In this document: positions 54,291 to 64,000 of the stretch, piece by piece
Position numbering within the stretch: the first letter of the stretch is position 1
Layout: each line of letters starts with the position of its first letter
From: Branchiostoma floridae
Taxonomy: Eukaryota; Chordata; Leptocardii; Amphioxiformes; Branchiostomatidae
DNA: 64,000 nt
Direction of reading: 5' to 3'
Assembly (NCBI RefSeq): GCF_000003815.2
Contig: NC_049997.1
Location: 9,325,060 to 9,389,059 of the forward strand
The notes under the pieces: generated by a model
Databases searched by the model: none
Told to the model about the DNA's origin: nothing
Seen by the model: the letters and a program-made list of their open reading frames with translations, nothing else
Translations under genes and position numbers: made by a program

Positions 54291-54517
54291 TAAGGGGGTT
54301 CACGATTTGAAGTGCGCATGCGCAGCGAAATACATTGTGGGTACTAAAAGTATGTCAAAGGTGAACGCCCCTAGGTTGAAAACAGGTCTGGGATTCTCAG
54401 CCCTTGTTTCGGTTTGAATAACGATGTTTTATTTACCCCTCTGGAGTCTTCTGCTCTGACATATTACCCATAATGCATTTCGCTGCACATGCGCACTTCA
54501 AATCGTGAACCCCCTTA
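54291..54517. mobile_element. Foldback MITE with about 53-bp arms, TA target
   Basis: AAGGGGGTTCACGATTTGAA at the left, its complement at the right; only three mismatches over the arm. Flanked by TA at 54289-54290 and 54518-54519. Left arm carries TGCGCATGCGCA, a perfect NRF1-type site, altered to TGCGCATGTGCA in the other arm. Confidence 0.88.
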
Positions 54518-54519
54518 TA

Positions 54520-54695
54520 CAGCAGAAGCCGCTTAATCGCACGGCCTATTTGCTAGTGAATTTCGTGCAATTATCCGGCTGGTGCAATAATGCGAAGTTA
54601 TATAGCTGGACCGCGCACCGGTTGGGGATTTTGGGATTCCGTGCAATTAACAGAAGTGTGCGTTAATCAGCTGTGCAATTAACTGGCTTCTACTG
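54520..54695. mobile_element. Pogo/Tigger-type MITE, second copy
   Basis: CAGCAGAAGCCGCTTAAT at the left and the inverse AACTGGCTTCTACTG at the right; TA at 54518-54519 and 54696-54697. The left TA is also the right target of the preceding MITE. Family as at 32835-32993. Confidence 0.85.
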
Positions 54696-54719
54696 TACTC
54701 CATACGTTACATAACAAAC

Positions 54720-54955
54720 CACCCATCCCCTGAAGCCACCACTAACGGTCGGTCCCCATTATTTGTGGTTAGTGCGGAGGTGATGTATGAGTGGGGAGGG
54801 CGGCTTTACGATCCGGGGAGGAGCGGGCTGGCTGAAACAAGACTCAATCATTTACAGCCGCCGTGCTCCATAAATCCTAACCCTTATCAAAGACACGCAG
54901 AAACCTTTCGCTATTCTCTCACCGCTCGGACTGTGAAACGGGGGGTTTCTGCTGA
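54720..54955. promoter_or_regulatory. Candidate regulatory block
   Basis: Repeat-free, GC-rich, with TTTGTGGTTAG (RUNX-like), CTTATCAAAG (GATA and TCF/LEF cores overlapping) and CTCCATAAATC (Hox/Cdx-like). Inference from composition. Confidence 0.2.
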
Positions 54956-54973
54956 CTGATTAACTGCAATTAG

Positions 54974-55205
54974 AAGGATTGCTGTGAAATATGGTATTTC
55001 CAAAGCAATCCTTCAAATGTTGAAATGATAGAGTTAAAGTTTGCATTTACAGTATATGGGACTTTTCTTTACGACCATTCCATCTTTAACACGGATTGGT
55101 TAACTGCTATTAGACGGATTGCTGTGAAATATGGCATTTTCAGAGCAATCATTTAAATGTTGATATAATGGAGTTGAATTTTGCAGTTATATAGGACTTT
55201 TATTT
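54974..55205. repeat. Two-unit tandem duplication, 140 bp
   Basis: GGATTGCTGTGAAATATGG at 54976 and 55116, followed by AGCAATC.TT.AAATGTTGA and TATAGGACTTTT/TATGGGACTTTT. Confidence 0.85.
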
Positions 55206-55353
55206 CTGTAGCGATCTGGCACTGCAGCTTTAGCCTTTCAGACCACGTGCACTGTTGTGAACTTTCCTTTTTAGTTTCAGGCATTGAGAAAGACATAGTG
55301 GTTATGAGGTATACCTATATGAAGTAGTATTTTCCGCATTTTGGTACGCATAC

Positions 55354-55552
55354 TTGCACACGCACGCACCCACACCCACCCACACCCCCACACACACACA
55401 CCCACACACACACATACACACCTGCGCGCACACACACACATACACACGTACACACACACATACACATATACAGAAACACACGGACACACCTATACACACA
55501 GGGAAAGAGATAACTATACTTTGTACCATACAAACACACACACACAACACGC
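55354..55552. repeat. CA-rich microsatellite
   Basis: CA units with CCCA, TACA and GCGC interruptions. Frames through it are artefacts. Confidence 0.95.
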
Positions 55553-56749
55553 AAAAATACTTTATATCTTTCCATGAGTTATCGACATTTGCTGAATTAC
55601 CTTGTGGTACCAAATATCATGCACAGTTTTACTGCGGGGTAATTAGAAGGAGTTATATATAACTACCTTGAAGCAGCTTCTCGATCTATAAACGTGCCAC
55701 GAATATGTAGCCGATAATGACTTACTGCTAATTACAAACAAAGCAAAACAGTAGTATATAACAGGAACGAAAGACCTGAGTGAATCAAAGGTGAAATGAC
55801 ATCTATTCTAAATCTATTTCTACTTGTGATATATTTGAGGGGTATTTCTCTCTTCTTTTCAGCAGGCAGTGCGAGTTGAATTATCAAATGGCTAGCTGAT
55901 TTAAGCAAGAATGTAATTTCGTTTTTGCTGATTGTTCAGTATGACAAGGAAAGGTTGGGTAAAGTTTTGGAGATTTGCATGAATGATTAAATTTCTATAT
56001 ATACCATGTTTTCATAATTGTATTATGGGCATTGACAGATAAAATGTTATTTATCTTCCACTGCTTTCTTGTACAGTATTTTGTCGTAAACAGGCAGTTT
56101 TATTTGTATAACGTTATATATGTTACATGTCATTACATTATCAGGATAGCCTTTTCTCTAGCAATTAGAGTTCTTGGAGAGGGAACTAAAAGGAAAGCTA
56201 TTTGACAAATATAAAAATCCATCTTATGGATTTACAGTGCCCAATCCCATAAGAACATAAAGGGAAACTCTCGCGAGGTTTGAAGTCTCGCATTTTCTCA
56301 TCTTTTCATGTCAAATTCCAAAGGGATGTTCTGTACGTCAGAATGTTACAGTTTTTAGTTTAGATTACAACATTAACGGGCGAACATATAAAAAGGTCTG
56401 AGTCTTCTTTATTGTGTGTGCCACCAGAGAGCTGTAGATATACTAGTAGTGTACCGAGCTCCCACGCAGTGTAGAAAATGCCATAATGGCTAACGAATGG
56501 ATGAGACAGTTTTACGAGGCCTGGCATTGCTAAATGATCGGTGCAGGTGGAGCCTTATGGGGTAAACTTTGTTCAGCGCTGGCGTTTTCTAACAAGATGG
56601 GTAAAATATGACGACATGTGGTAATAAAGATGGCGCCGGACGTGTCTTTAGTTTATGGTGCTGCGTCGTTAGAGAGGATTTTTGGCGGGGTGGAGGATCT
56701 TTTCATTATCTCTGCGTGTTTAATGGCGACAAACCTGGACGTAAAACGG
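55553..56749. other. Gene-free stretch
   Basis: AT-rich to about 56450, then a GC-rich repeat-poor block (56450-56749) with CATAATGG, TTATGGGG and AAGATGGCGCCGG that could be regulatory. No exon recognised. Confidence 0.35.
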
Positions 56750-57440
56750 CTTTAACGAGAAAACTTTGAACATGGAAAGGTCGAACTGGTTGGAATCAGT
56801 CGGCTAAAAGAGGAGTTAAAAACACGTTTTGTTGTTTTATGATCATTGAGTTTGGACTCTTAACTACCTCATTATGAATCAAGAAACTATAAGTCAAGGA
56901 ATTCACTGCCTCAACGAGAAAAACTTGAACACGGAAAGGTCGAATTGGTTGGAATCAGTCGGCTGAAAGAGGAGTGAAAAACACGTTTTGTTGTGTTATG
57001 ATCATGAGTTTGGGCTCTTAACTACCTCATTATAAATCAAGAAACTATAAATGAAGGAGCTCACTGCCTCAACGAGGAAGAATTGAACACGGAAAGGTTG
57101 TACTGGATGGAATCAGTCGGCTGAAAGAGGAGTTAAAAACACGTTTTGCTGTGTTATGATCATGAGTTTGGGCTCATTACAAAATTAAGAAACTGTAAAT
57201 CAATGAACTCAAGATCATGCATAAGAAAAATAAATTCAGCTAGCGCGATGTACATCTAAGAATTTAGTACGGCATAGGAATACGTTCTTTTAAGAGAAGT
57301 TAAAAACACGTTTTATTGTGTTATGATCATGAGTTTGGGCTCTTGGCTACCTCATAAAAATCAAGAAACTATACATCAAGGAACCCACCGCGTCAGAAGA
57401 AAAAGTCAATCGAACGCAACTACCCGATCTAGTATGGCGT
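56750..57440. repeat. Satellite, four units of about 160 bp
   Basis: AAACACGTTTTG or AAACACGTTTTA lies at about 56821, 56980, 57138 and 57305. Units share GGAAAGGT, TGGAATCAGTCGGCT, TTATGATCAT and AATCAAGAAACTATA; the last is partial. Confidence 0.9.
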
Positions 57441-58318
57441 AGGAATAAGTTCTTGATATCATTGCATAAATCAGTCTACTATCTATGCTACATGTGCTTG
57501 TGTTTTGCCCTTAGGCATGTATTTGCAATAAATGTATTATTTGATCTCATTTATGAGATAAAAATCCACGTTTGTTATGAGAATTCGGAATGGCAATCTC
57601 TCTTGGAAGGCTATGGGATTTGACTACTATCAGAAATGTGAGAAATTGTTTTTTTTTTTAAATTTCATTACTTCCATGAAATGTCATGCACGTTATATTT
57701 TCACTAGCGTTTGTGTGTCTGTCTGTCTGTGTGTCAACAAGATAACTCAAGAACGGCAGGGTGGATTGGTTTCATACTAATATTTTCATATTCTTGTTTT
57801 ATTTCTTTATTCTTATCATTTTTACCATTTTTAGTGTTCCATATTGGAATGAACCTTACATTGTCTCAAATGTTGAATGTATAGTGCTGCACAATCCTTA
57901 ACATGACACGCTTTAGGTTTTAAGTACCTATCCTAGATGCTTCTGTGAGAGACATTTAAATGTTTCTGTATCGTTACGATATTGTATATGGCACCTTTCC
58001 TTGAAAGCTATGAGAGTCGACTTCTGTTTGAAATGTTCAATATCCGAGCCATATGTAGAAATGATCATCTCAAATTGCCTCAGATGCCGTGACATTTAAA
58101 CTTAACTACACTAAATCTGATACGCCCTAATATCTATATGACAAACAGGCTATCAAATCAACGTTGACATTTAAAAATCGCGAGGAAAGGTAGCAATTAC
58201 GTCGTTAAATTATGTAGCCGTCTTTTTAATTTCTTGCCAAGGAATTGGCGCCGTCAAAATGACGCCATTTTCCCAATTGACAGAACAACAGATAACATCC
58301 TATACGGCTGCCGCATAC
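57441..58318. other. Gene-free stretch with one dispersed repeat
   Basis: 57690-57770 is a relative of the 6582-6680 element. Otherwise nothing recognised. Confidence 0.45.
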
Positions 58319-58338
58319 AACATAAACACATCAATCAT

Positions 58339-58590
58339 AAGGCGGTATCTCACTGCACGTGGGGCACCGGTGCGGCACTACGGGCTTCGAAAGATTACTC
58401 AACGAATTTCAGATATAAAGAACAAATTTTCTTACGTTTTGTGTATTTTGTTGTCTACTGAGTCATACTTTTGTGTATTACGCAATATCTAAATTATGAA
58501 AGGAAATCGGCGAAAATAACACAACAGTACCGCAGTGAACGAACCCCGCAGTGCCGCACCGGTGACCCAAGTGCAGTGAGATACCGTCTT
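58339..58590. mobile_element. MITE, AAGGTGGTATCTC family (copy 2)
   Basis: Left AAGGCGGTATCTCACTGCAC, right GTGCAGTGAGATACCGTCTT. Interior matches copy 1 (ACTCAACGAATTTCAGATAT). The flanks (58319-58339 and 58594-58614) are 21-bp perfect inverse copies of each other and occur in no other copy. Confidence 0.9.
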
Positions 58591-58814
58591 TAGTATGATT
58601 GATGTGTTTATGTTCTCACCTGTCATCGTTACCTTTATAATAACCTATTACATGCAGTCTTTTATGTCCCTGTCCATGCCTGCAGTCCAGTTTTATTGCA
58701 TTTCTCCGCTTTATCGCAGATGCAGTCATTATTCTACCACTGCTTGGGGCGTCAGTATGTCAACGTTAGGAGTGCCGGTGGGCTTCGAACCAAGGACACA
58801 TACATATAGAGGAG

Positions 58815-59215
58815 CCATGAGGGATTACAGTGGACAGAGACAGATGGAACGGTATCTAGAACCCCCCGGAGATATATTCTTGAAGGCCCCCTTCTCACTA
58901 GATGACGATCGCGATGCGTTCTCACTGCGACCTAAACAGGATATGATCGGATATGTGTAACCTATGATTTCATACTGGGTCTATCATACAGCATGTAAAA
59001 GTGTGACTGAGAGGACAACAAAACACACAAAATGTGTAAAAATCTGTACAATTCGTTGAGCGATCTGTCCAATTTCAGGTCGCAGAGAGAGCACGGCGAG
59101 AGCGCCGTCCTAGTGGAAAGGGGTATAAGAGGACTTCTCCGTGGACAGAGACAGATGGAACGGTATCTAGAACTCACCGGAGATATATTCTCTAAGACGA
59201 CTTCTGAGAGAAGTT
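58815..59215. repeat. Spaced duplication, about 310 bp apart
   Basis: GGACAGAGACAGATGGAACG at 58832 and 59142, continuing through GTATCTAGAAC..CCGGAGATATATTC. Flanking sequence is not shared. Confidence 0.8.
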
Positions 59216-59322
59216 TGATGTATAGGTCGACTTGGATGCGTTATCCACAATCTTTTAAAGTGATTTTGCACGTTAATGAGCGGCTGTAAATAAGAGGATT
59301 TCGCATAGAGTACGAAACCTCA

Positions 59323-59417
59323 TAGCCTGGATACCAGACCCCTGCCAGATCTCAAAAATATCTATCCACGATAGATATTTTTGAGATCGTGCTGGGGTCT
59401 GGTACTAGTCCAGGCTA
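59323..59417. mobile_element. 95-bp foldback MITE with 9-bp target duplication
   Basis: TAGCCTGGATACCAGACCCC at the left, inverse GGGGTCTGGTACTAGTCCAG at the right, inner arms ATCTCAAAAATATCTATC. GAAACCTCA directly flanks both sides. Non-coding; a Mutator-like transposase is a plausible source. Confidence 0.9.
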
Positions 59418-59704
59418 GAAACCTCAGCAACGGCCATTTGTGATCGCCATAGAAATTGTTGCATATATTTGTTCTTCTGTTCGACCAATCTGAGAATGAC
59501 ACATTTTCATTTCTTTATATGCGATATAGTTTCCATTGGAAATCTCTGCGGAATGAAAAGAATAACAGAAATTTGCCAGCGAAGAGGGAATATTTGCCAA
59601 AGGAATTGATCAATTGTATGATTCTAACAAATTGCAATTTCAGCTACATTTCAGCGCGCTGCACGATATAGCAGTATTGAGATTGGACTAAAGGCCGTTT
59701 TGTA

Positions 59705-59944
59705 AAGGTGGTATCTCACTGCACTTGGGGCACCGGTGCGGCACTGCGGGGTTCGTTCACTGCGGCAATGCTGTGTCATTTTCGCCGATTCTTTTATAAT
59801 TTAGATATTGCGTAAATGCGTAAAAGTATAACTTTAAATACAAGAAAAAACACAAAACGTAACTTTGTCCCTGAAATTCGGTGAGTAATCTTTCAAACCC
59901 CGCAGTGCCGCACAGGTGCCCCGCGTGCAGTGAGATACCACCTT
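59705..59944. mobile_element. MITE, AAGGTGGTATCTC family (copy 3, inverted)
   Basis: AAGGTGGTATCTCACTGCAC at the left and its inverse at the right; interior is the reverse orientation of copies 1 and 2. Flanks GCCGTTTTGTA (59694-59704) and TACAAAACGGC (59945-59955) are perfect inverse copies unique to this locus. Confidence 0.9.
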
Positions 59945-60302
59945 TACAAAACGGCAGGACCGGAGGGCCTAACAAAATATTCTGCGGTAAACCTCGTCTC
60001 GGCGACAGAGACGTCCTAACGCCGGGTGGTTATTACATGGCGGGGAGTTTTATTCGGCTTGTTAGTGTAATCACATTCGAGTTTTGCTGGCCTTGAAAAC
60101 TTTAGCGCGTGTACGTTATAGTTTCTACCATCACTGAACTCCGGCTAGGATGCCATGGCATTCACACATCTTAAGGACTATTTTGTGAAACAAACAAACA
60201 AAACGAACCTATAAAAAAGCAGGTCTCGTGAACATCTACCCACATGCCGAATACCAATACAATCCATCCAATCCAGTTCTCGAGTTATTCTAGTCTAGTC
60301 AA

Positions 60303-60412
60303 ACATACAAACATACATACATACATACATACATACATACATACATACATACATACATACATACATACATACATACATACATACATACATACATACATAC
60401 ATACATACAGAC
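60303..60412. repeat. ACAT tetranucleotide microsatellite
   Basis: About 27 nearly uninterrupted CATA units. Confidence 0.98.
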
Positions 60413-60531
60413 ACACAAACGCTACCCAAAGAAATCCAGAACGTAATCGATCGTAGGTGCGATACAGTACAGATGGTGTAGATTTTGAAAGTAAACAAAA
60501 TTCCTCCTAAAATCTCCTTAAGTGATGGATT

Positions 60532-61262
60532 AATGTTCCAGCGTTGTTGTTAAGTGCACCATCCTAATCCTACTTCCCTGGTAGGGAATTAGCGGTCCCA
60601 AACACGGCACTGCAGCAGGAACCCTTCCTTATACAAACCTCAACAATCAGTGTGTGGATTTTAGGCAGTCTCCAAGAAGATGTAAGTCTTTGGTTCCCTT
60701 TTCGCGTCTCTTCTGTGGCGTTTACTTTGTGTCTCTTGTGGTGTACTTTTTTCAGTCCACCTCAGCCTAGAGAGATCTCAGAATGCAGGACTCGGATTTA
60801 CTTTTTATTTTTATTTCATTAAAATGATTCAAACATTTCCCCCTAACTCTTTAGCGCTATCTTAAGCGGAGGATTACTAGTTTATCTCACTGCTATTCTT
60901 AAGTGCATCGTCCTAATACACCTTCCCTGGCGGGGAATAAGCGGCCCAAAACACCGCACTGCAACAGGAACCTTTCTTTATACAAACCTCAACAATCAGT
61001 GTATGGGGTGTAGGCAGTCTCCAAGAAGATGTAAGGCTTAAACCCTATTCTGCGGCGTTTTCTCTGTGTGTCCTGTGAATTCTTTTCTCAGCTTAGAGAG
61101 ACCTCAGAACGCAGTACTTAGATTTGAATGTTATTTAAATAATCAAAATAGACTTCCCTATGAAATCTCCAGCGCTAACTGAAGTGATGGATTATATTCT
61201 ACCGCTAAGTGCATCATCCTAATCCTACCTCTCTGGTAGGGAATTAGCAGTCCCAAAGTAGT
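60532..61262. repeat. Tandem duplication, two full units and a partial one
   Basis: AAGTGCA.C.TCCTAAT lies at 60552, 60901 and 61197 (spacings 349 and 296). Units share GGGAAT.AGCGG.CC, CAGTCTCCAAGAAGATGTAA and TTAGAGAGA.CTCAGAA. Confidence 0.85.
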
Positions 61263-61413
61263 AGCAACATACCAAATATCATCACAATCTATCCATAGCT
61301 TCTTGCTTTCATTACTGGCCACAACATGTGGAAATAGACAGACGGACTGACAATCACACCCAGACATACTGAAAGCAATTTTCCATTTTGATGGTGATGG
61401 TAACAAGCCTTAC

Positions 61414-61561
61414 TTCTGTTTGGAGATGCGAATTTTGGCCCCCTTGTAAGCCGTCGCGTTCTTGTGATTCTTTACTACCACCAGTTCCGGTCTCTCCCTG
61501 AGTCTGTGCCGTATCAGACTGACAACACGGAACCATGCCGCCACATCCCCAACAACACAGC
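61414..61561 (-). CDS. Candidate internal exon, unrecognised
   Basis: Acceptor candidate TTATCTCCATACAAG just above 61561, donor GTAAGG just below 61414, 148 bp. One open frame reads CVVGDVAAWFRVVSLIRHRL, then RERPELVVVKNHKNATAYKG; a second frame is also open and Cys/Gln-rich. G/C-rich third positions favour the first. No homologue comes to mind and no partner exon is visible, so this may be chance. Confidence 0.2.
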
Positions 61562-61768
61562 CTTGTATGGAGATAAGAGCAGTAAGTGTTTTCATAGCCG
61601 AGCCTGCTTGAGAACACGGTTGATATTAGTCATGATACTAGACTTATGTAAGCTTCAGTTGGGTAGGTGACCATACATTGCTAAACGCTCCCCCGGCGTC
61701 AAAATGATGAATATGTATTATGTTGTTTTGGAATACTTCTTGAATACACTAAACACATTGCACAAGTC

Positions 61769-61966
61769 TAGCAAGGTTCTAGCCTGGTTATACCAGGCTC
61801 CACAGTTCGCTAGAAAAAAAATGGAAAATTTGGCTAAATAAGACAGGAAACACGCCTTAGGTCGCAAACTGTACTACTGGGCCATCTAACTCCTCTGGCG
61901 TTTTTTCTGTCTTTTTGTCCAATTTCTACTATTTTTCCAGCGACCCGTGGAGCCTGGTAGAGGCTA
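61769..61966. mobile_element. MITE, TAGYCTCYACCAGRC family (copy E) with 9-bp target duplication
   Basis: Begins TAG at 61769 and ends GAGGCTA at 61966. TACCAGGCTCCACAG near the left faces GTGGAGCCTGGTAGAGGCTA at the right. GCACAAGTC lies directly on both sides (61760-61768 and 61967-61975). Confidence 0.9.
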
Positions 61967-61975
61967 GCACAAGTC

Positions 61976-62675
61976 GTGTGAGTCAGGAACACAGCATGCA
62001 ATTTTCCTTTGCTAAAAAGACATTAAAATCAACAAATGCACGCTTTGTGAAGACAGTTTTAAAAGTTGGGAGTCGCCGCAATTTCCTTTCCCCAAGCGTC
62101 CTTGAACGTCCACTTTCTAACTACGTTGAACATAAGTTTGTTTATATCAGACCACCCCTGTCGTTGATTGGTATCAGACCAGTTTCTGCCACATTTCTGT
62201 CAACGTCGTCTGATCTTGGACGGTTTCACTACACAGGTGGGGGAACGACGAATTGGTCACCAAAATTACGTCTACACAAAATGTTGGGAAATTGGATCAT
62301 ATCCCCATAAATACTTTATCAATTACATAGCATTGTATGTAATTAGAAAACTTCTTTATTGCCTTTACTATGATATTCCGTTTGTTATGATCCTATAATC
62401 ATGAGTTGGGCGCCAGGGCTACATATGTGAGTGGGTGGGTGGAAAGGAATAGTGCTTGAATGTCTGTTGATCTTTAATGATTAGCATTGTGTGTTATATC
62501 ATACAAAAGCTTATACATTTTGTATATTTTTCCTTAAAATGATATACCTTTTGTTCACGCGTTCGTGCAACAAGCACTATTGTTGATCTCATGAGTATGC
62601 CATGCAGTAAAAAGAAGCCAACGTTCCCCTTCTATGTCACACTATGCAATTGGTAAAAGTACACGTTAATGGATA
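61976..62675. other. Gene-free stretch, nothing recognised
   Basis: An open plus frame to 62310 matches nothing known to me. Confidence 0.4.
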
Positions 62676-63330
62676 GTCAATTGATCAAATTTGAAGTTTC
62701 CAAACGTTTTGTGCTGAGTGTCACATGTTGTAGCTGACTAGGCGTCATATAATATTATACAGTTGATAAAGATAGAACGGAGAAACAAATGATCAAATTT
62801 AAGTTTCCAAACGTTTTGTGCTGAGTGACACATGCAGGTTGTAGCCCAGGACTAGGCGTCATATAATGCTATACAGTTGATGAAGATAGAACGGAGAAAC
62901 AAATGATCAAATTTTAAGTTTCCAAACTTTGGTGCTGAGTGTCGCTGTTCTACCCAGTTTCCCTATATAAATATCGCTACTTGATAGATAGGCTATCCTA
63001 AGAAGACTCTGTACGGTCACAGGTTGTAGCTGATTAGACGCCATATAATACTACACAGTTGATAGAGATGGGACGGAGAAACACTTGATCAAATTTGAAG
63101 TTTCCTAACTTTTTGTCCTGAGTGCATTTGTTCTCAGTTTCCACCAAATTTCCTCACTTTAAGGATAAGCTACCCTAACAGAACTTTGTTCGGCCACAGG
63201 TTGTAGTTGATTTAAAGTTTCTGAACGTTTTCTGCTGAGTGTCGTTGTTCTACCCAGTTTCCCTTTATAAATATCCCTACTTGATAGATAGGCTATCCTA
63301 AGAAGTCACAGGTTGTAGCTGATTAGACGC
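62676..63330. repeat. Tandem array carrying Tc1-type transposon ends
   Basis: AGTTTCC.AAC.TTTTGTGCTG-like ends lie near 62696, 62803, 62918, 63100 and 63217, all in one orientation, each followed by GAGTG and a block with CACAGGTTGTAGCTGA and AGGCGTCATATAAT. The end sequence is that of the Tc1-like element at 23.3 kb (CACTCAGCACAAAA in reverse). Confidence 0.85.
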
Positions 63331-64000
63331 CATGGCGCTGACGTGGCGTGCAGGTCCCGCCCTTACAACATCCATCCATGTACGGATCATGAACCAGAAA
63401 TTGGTTTTGATATCAGCGCGAGGCCAGCCCAGACCCGCCTGAATAGTCGCCCGATCTCGCCTCGCCTGTTAGCCCAATAACGCGGCGTGTATTGACACTT
63501 CAATCCGATATGATCCCCGCTAACCCCATTCCGTGACACCCGCTGAAATTGAATGATGGGATTTATAGAACTTAAGGTCATCAGGATCAGGGGGAAATGT
63601 CGGCCCTTCACAGAGAGACGACGACCGGTAATCCGAAAACGAAAACCGCTGATGCTTATTTGATATGATAGATGGTCCGTGAAACATTCGTGAGTTTCAT
63701 ATCAAACTTGTTGTGCTGGGCAGATCTTAGAGTTAGGAGGGAGGGAAGGCGTTTTTGTTACGTCCATAAAAAATGGAGGCATTGTTAACGTAGATTTTTG
63801 GAGATTTTAACAGCAACACTCTCGACAAGAGCGTTTTTCCACTAACGTCCATCTATATGCACATGAGATAAACGTATTTCTAGAAACTCAGCAATCAGTA
63901 TCATCACTATTGCTAGCATTAGGCTTCACTCATGGTAAGAAAGTAAACGATGATCTGCACATTCTTTTTTTCCTAACCTCCTTTGCAGACTGGATAGACG
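63331..64000. other. Gene-free stretch, part of it GC-rich
   Basis: 63335-63620 is a GC-rich, repeat-free block with AATTGAATGATGGG, GGGATTTATAG and TTAAGGTCATC motifs, possibly regulatory. The rest is unrecognised. Confidence 0.3.

Noticed and set aside
58595-58960. 121-codon plus frame
   Set aside because: Starts in the flank of a MITE and overlaps a spaced duplication; no family match.

Overview
This is a eukaryotic, intergenic-rich window. Its only confidently recognised gene has spliced exons with GT..AG borders. The rest is dominated by MITEs, decayed LINE 3' ends, a Tc1-like element, satellites and long GT/CA microsatellites. The gene matches the vertebrate FJX1 / insect four-jointed family, and the repeat landscape (MITEs with TAGYCTCYACCAGRC ends, LINE tails of ATT repeats) is what I would expect of a cephalochordate such as Branchiostoma. 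The species call is inference.

The gene lies on the minus strand at 37715-45612: five coding exons (44959-45612, 41819-41912, 40582-40673, 39292-39517, 37715-38130) that join in phase into a 493-residue type II Golgi kinase of the Four-jointed family. All four introns have GT..AG ends, and the exon junctions fall inside motifs conserved with FJX1. Intron 3 carries a same-strand LINE 3' end whose tail runs almost into the exon 4 acceptor. Intron 1 carries another LINE-like tail 45 bp from the exon 2 acceptor. Intron 2 carries a duplicated copy of the exon 3 acceptor. A TATA-like site lies about 670 bp upstream of the chosen start, and a GC-rich repeat-poor block (47040-47720) further upstream could be regulatory.

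Layout: 0.4-3.4 kb MITE and tandem duplications plus a large foldback; 5.6-6.2 kb a 194-bp satellite; 7.2-8.5 kb a six-unit satellite; 12.0-12.2 kb a perfect hairpin; 13.1 kb a CTTT microsatellite; 13.8-16.2 kb MITEs; 17.4-20.1 kb a 2.3-kb TIR element inside GT microsatellites, with a LINE fragment inside it and an 856-base gap; 20.3-25.3 kb segmental duplications, a degenerate Tc1-like transposon with its own empty-site copy nearby, and a 150-bp satellite; 26.6-26.9 kb nested MITEs; 29.3-30.3 kb a LINE ORF2 C-terminus ending at a gap; 30.4-34.2 kb MITEs and a decayed LINE; 37.7-46.3 kb the four-jointed gene; 48-55 kb foldbacks, a 22-bp minisatellite, CA repeats and a pair of MITEs sharing one TA; 56.7-57.4 kb a four-unit satellite; 58.3-59.9 kb two MITEs at the centres of private palindromes; 60.3-63.3 kb an ACAT microsatellite, tandem repeats, a MITE and an array of Tc1-type ends.

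Apart from four-jointed there is no second gene I can name. One candidate exon (61414-61561, minus) and two unrecognised coding-like stretches are listed at low confidence. The most interesting signals are structural: MITEs sitting at the exact centres of palindromes whose arms differ from copy to copy, transposon ends placed against splice acceptors of four-jointed, and a Tc1 insertion with its empty target preserved in a tandem copy 0.3 kb away.
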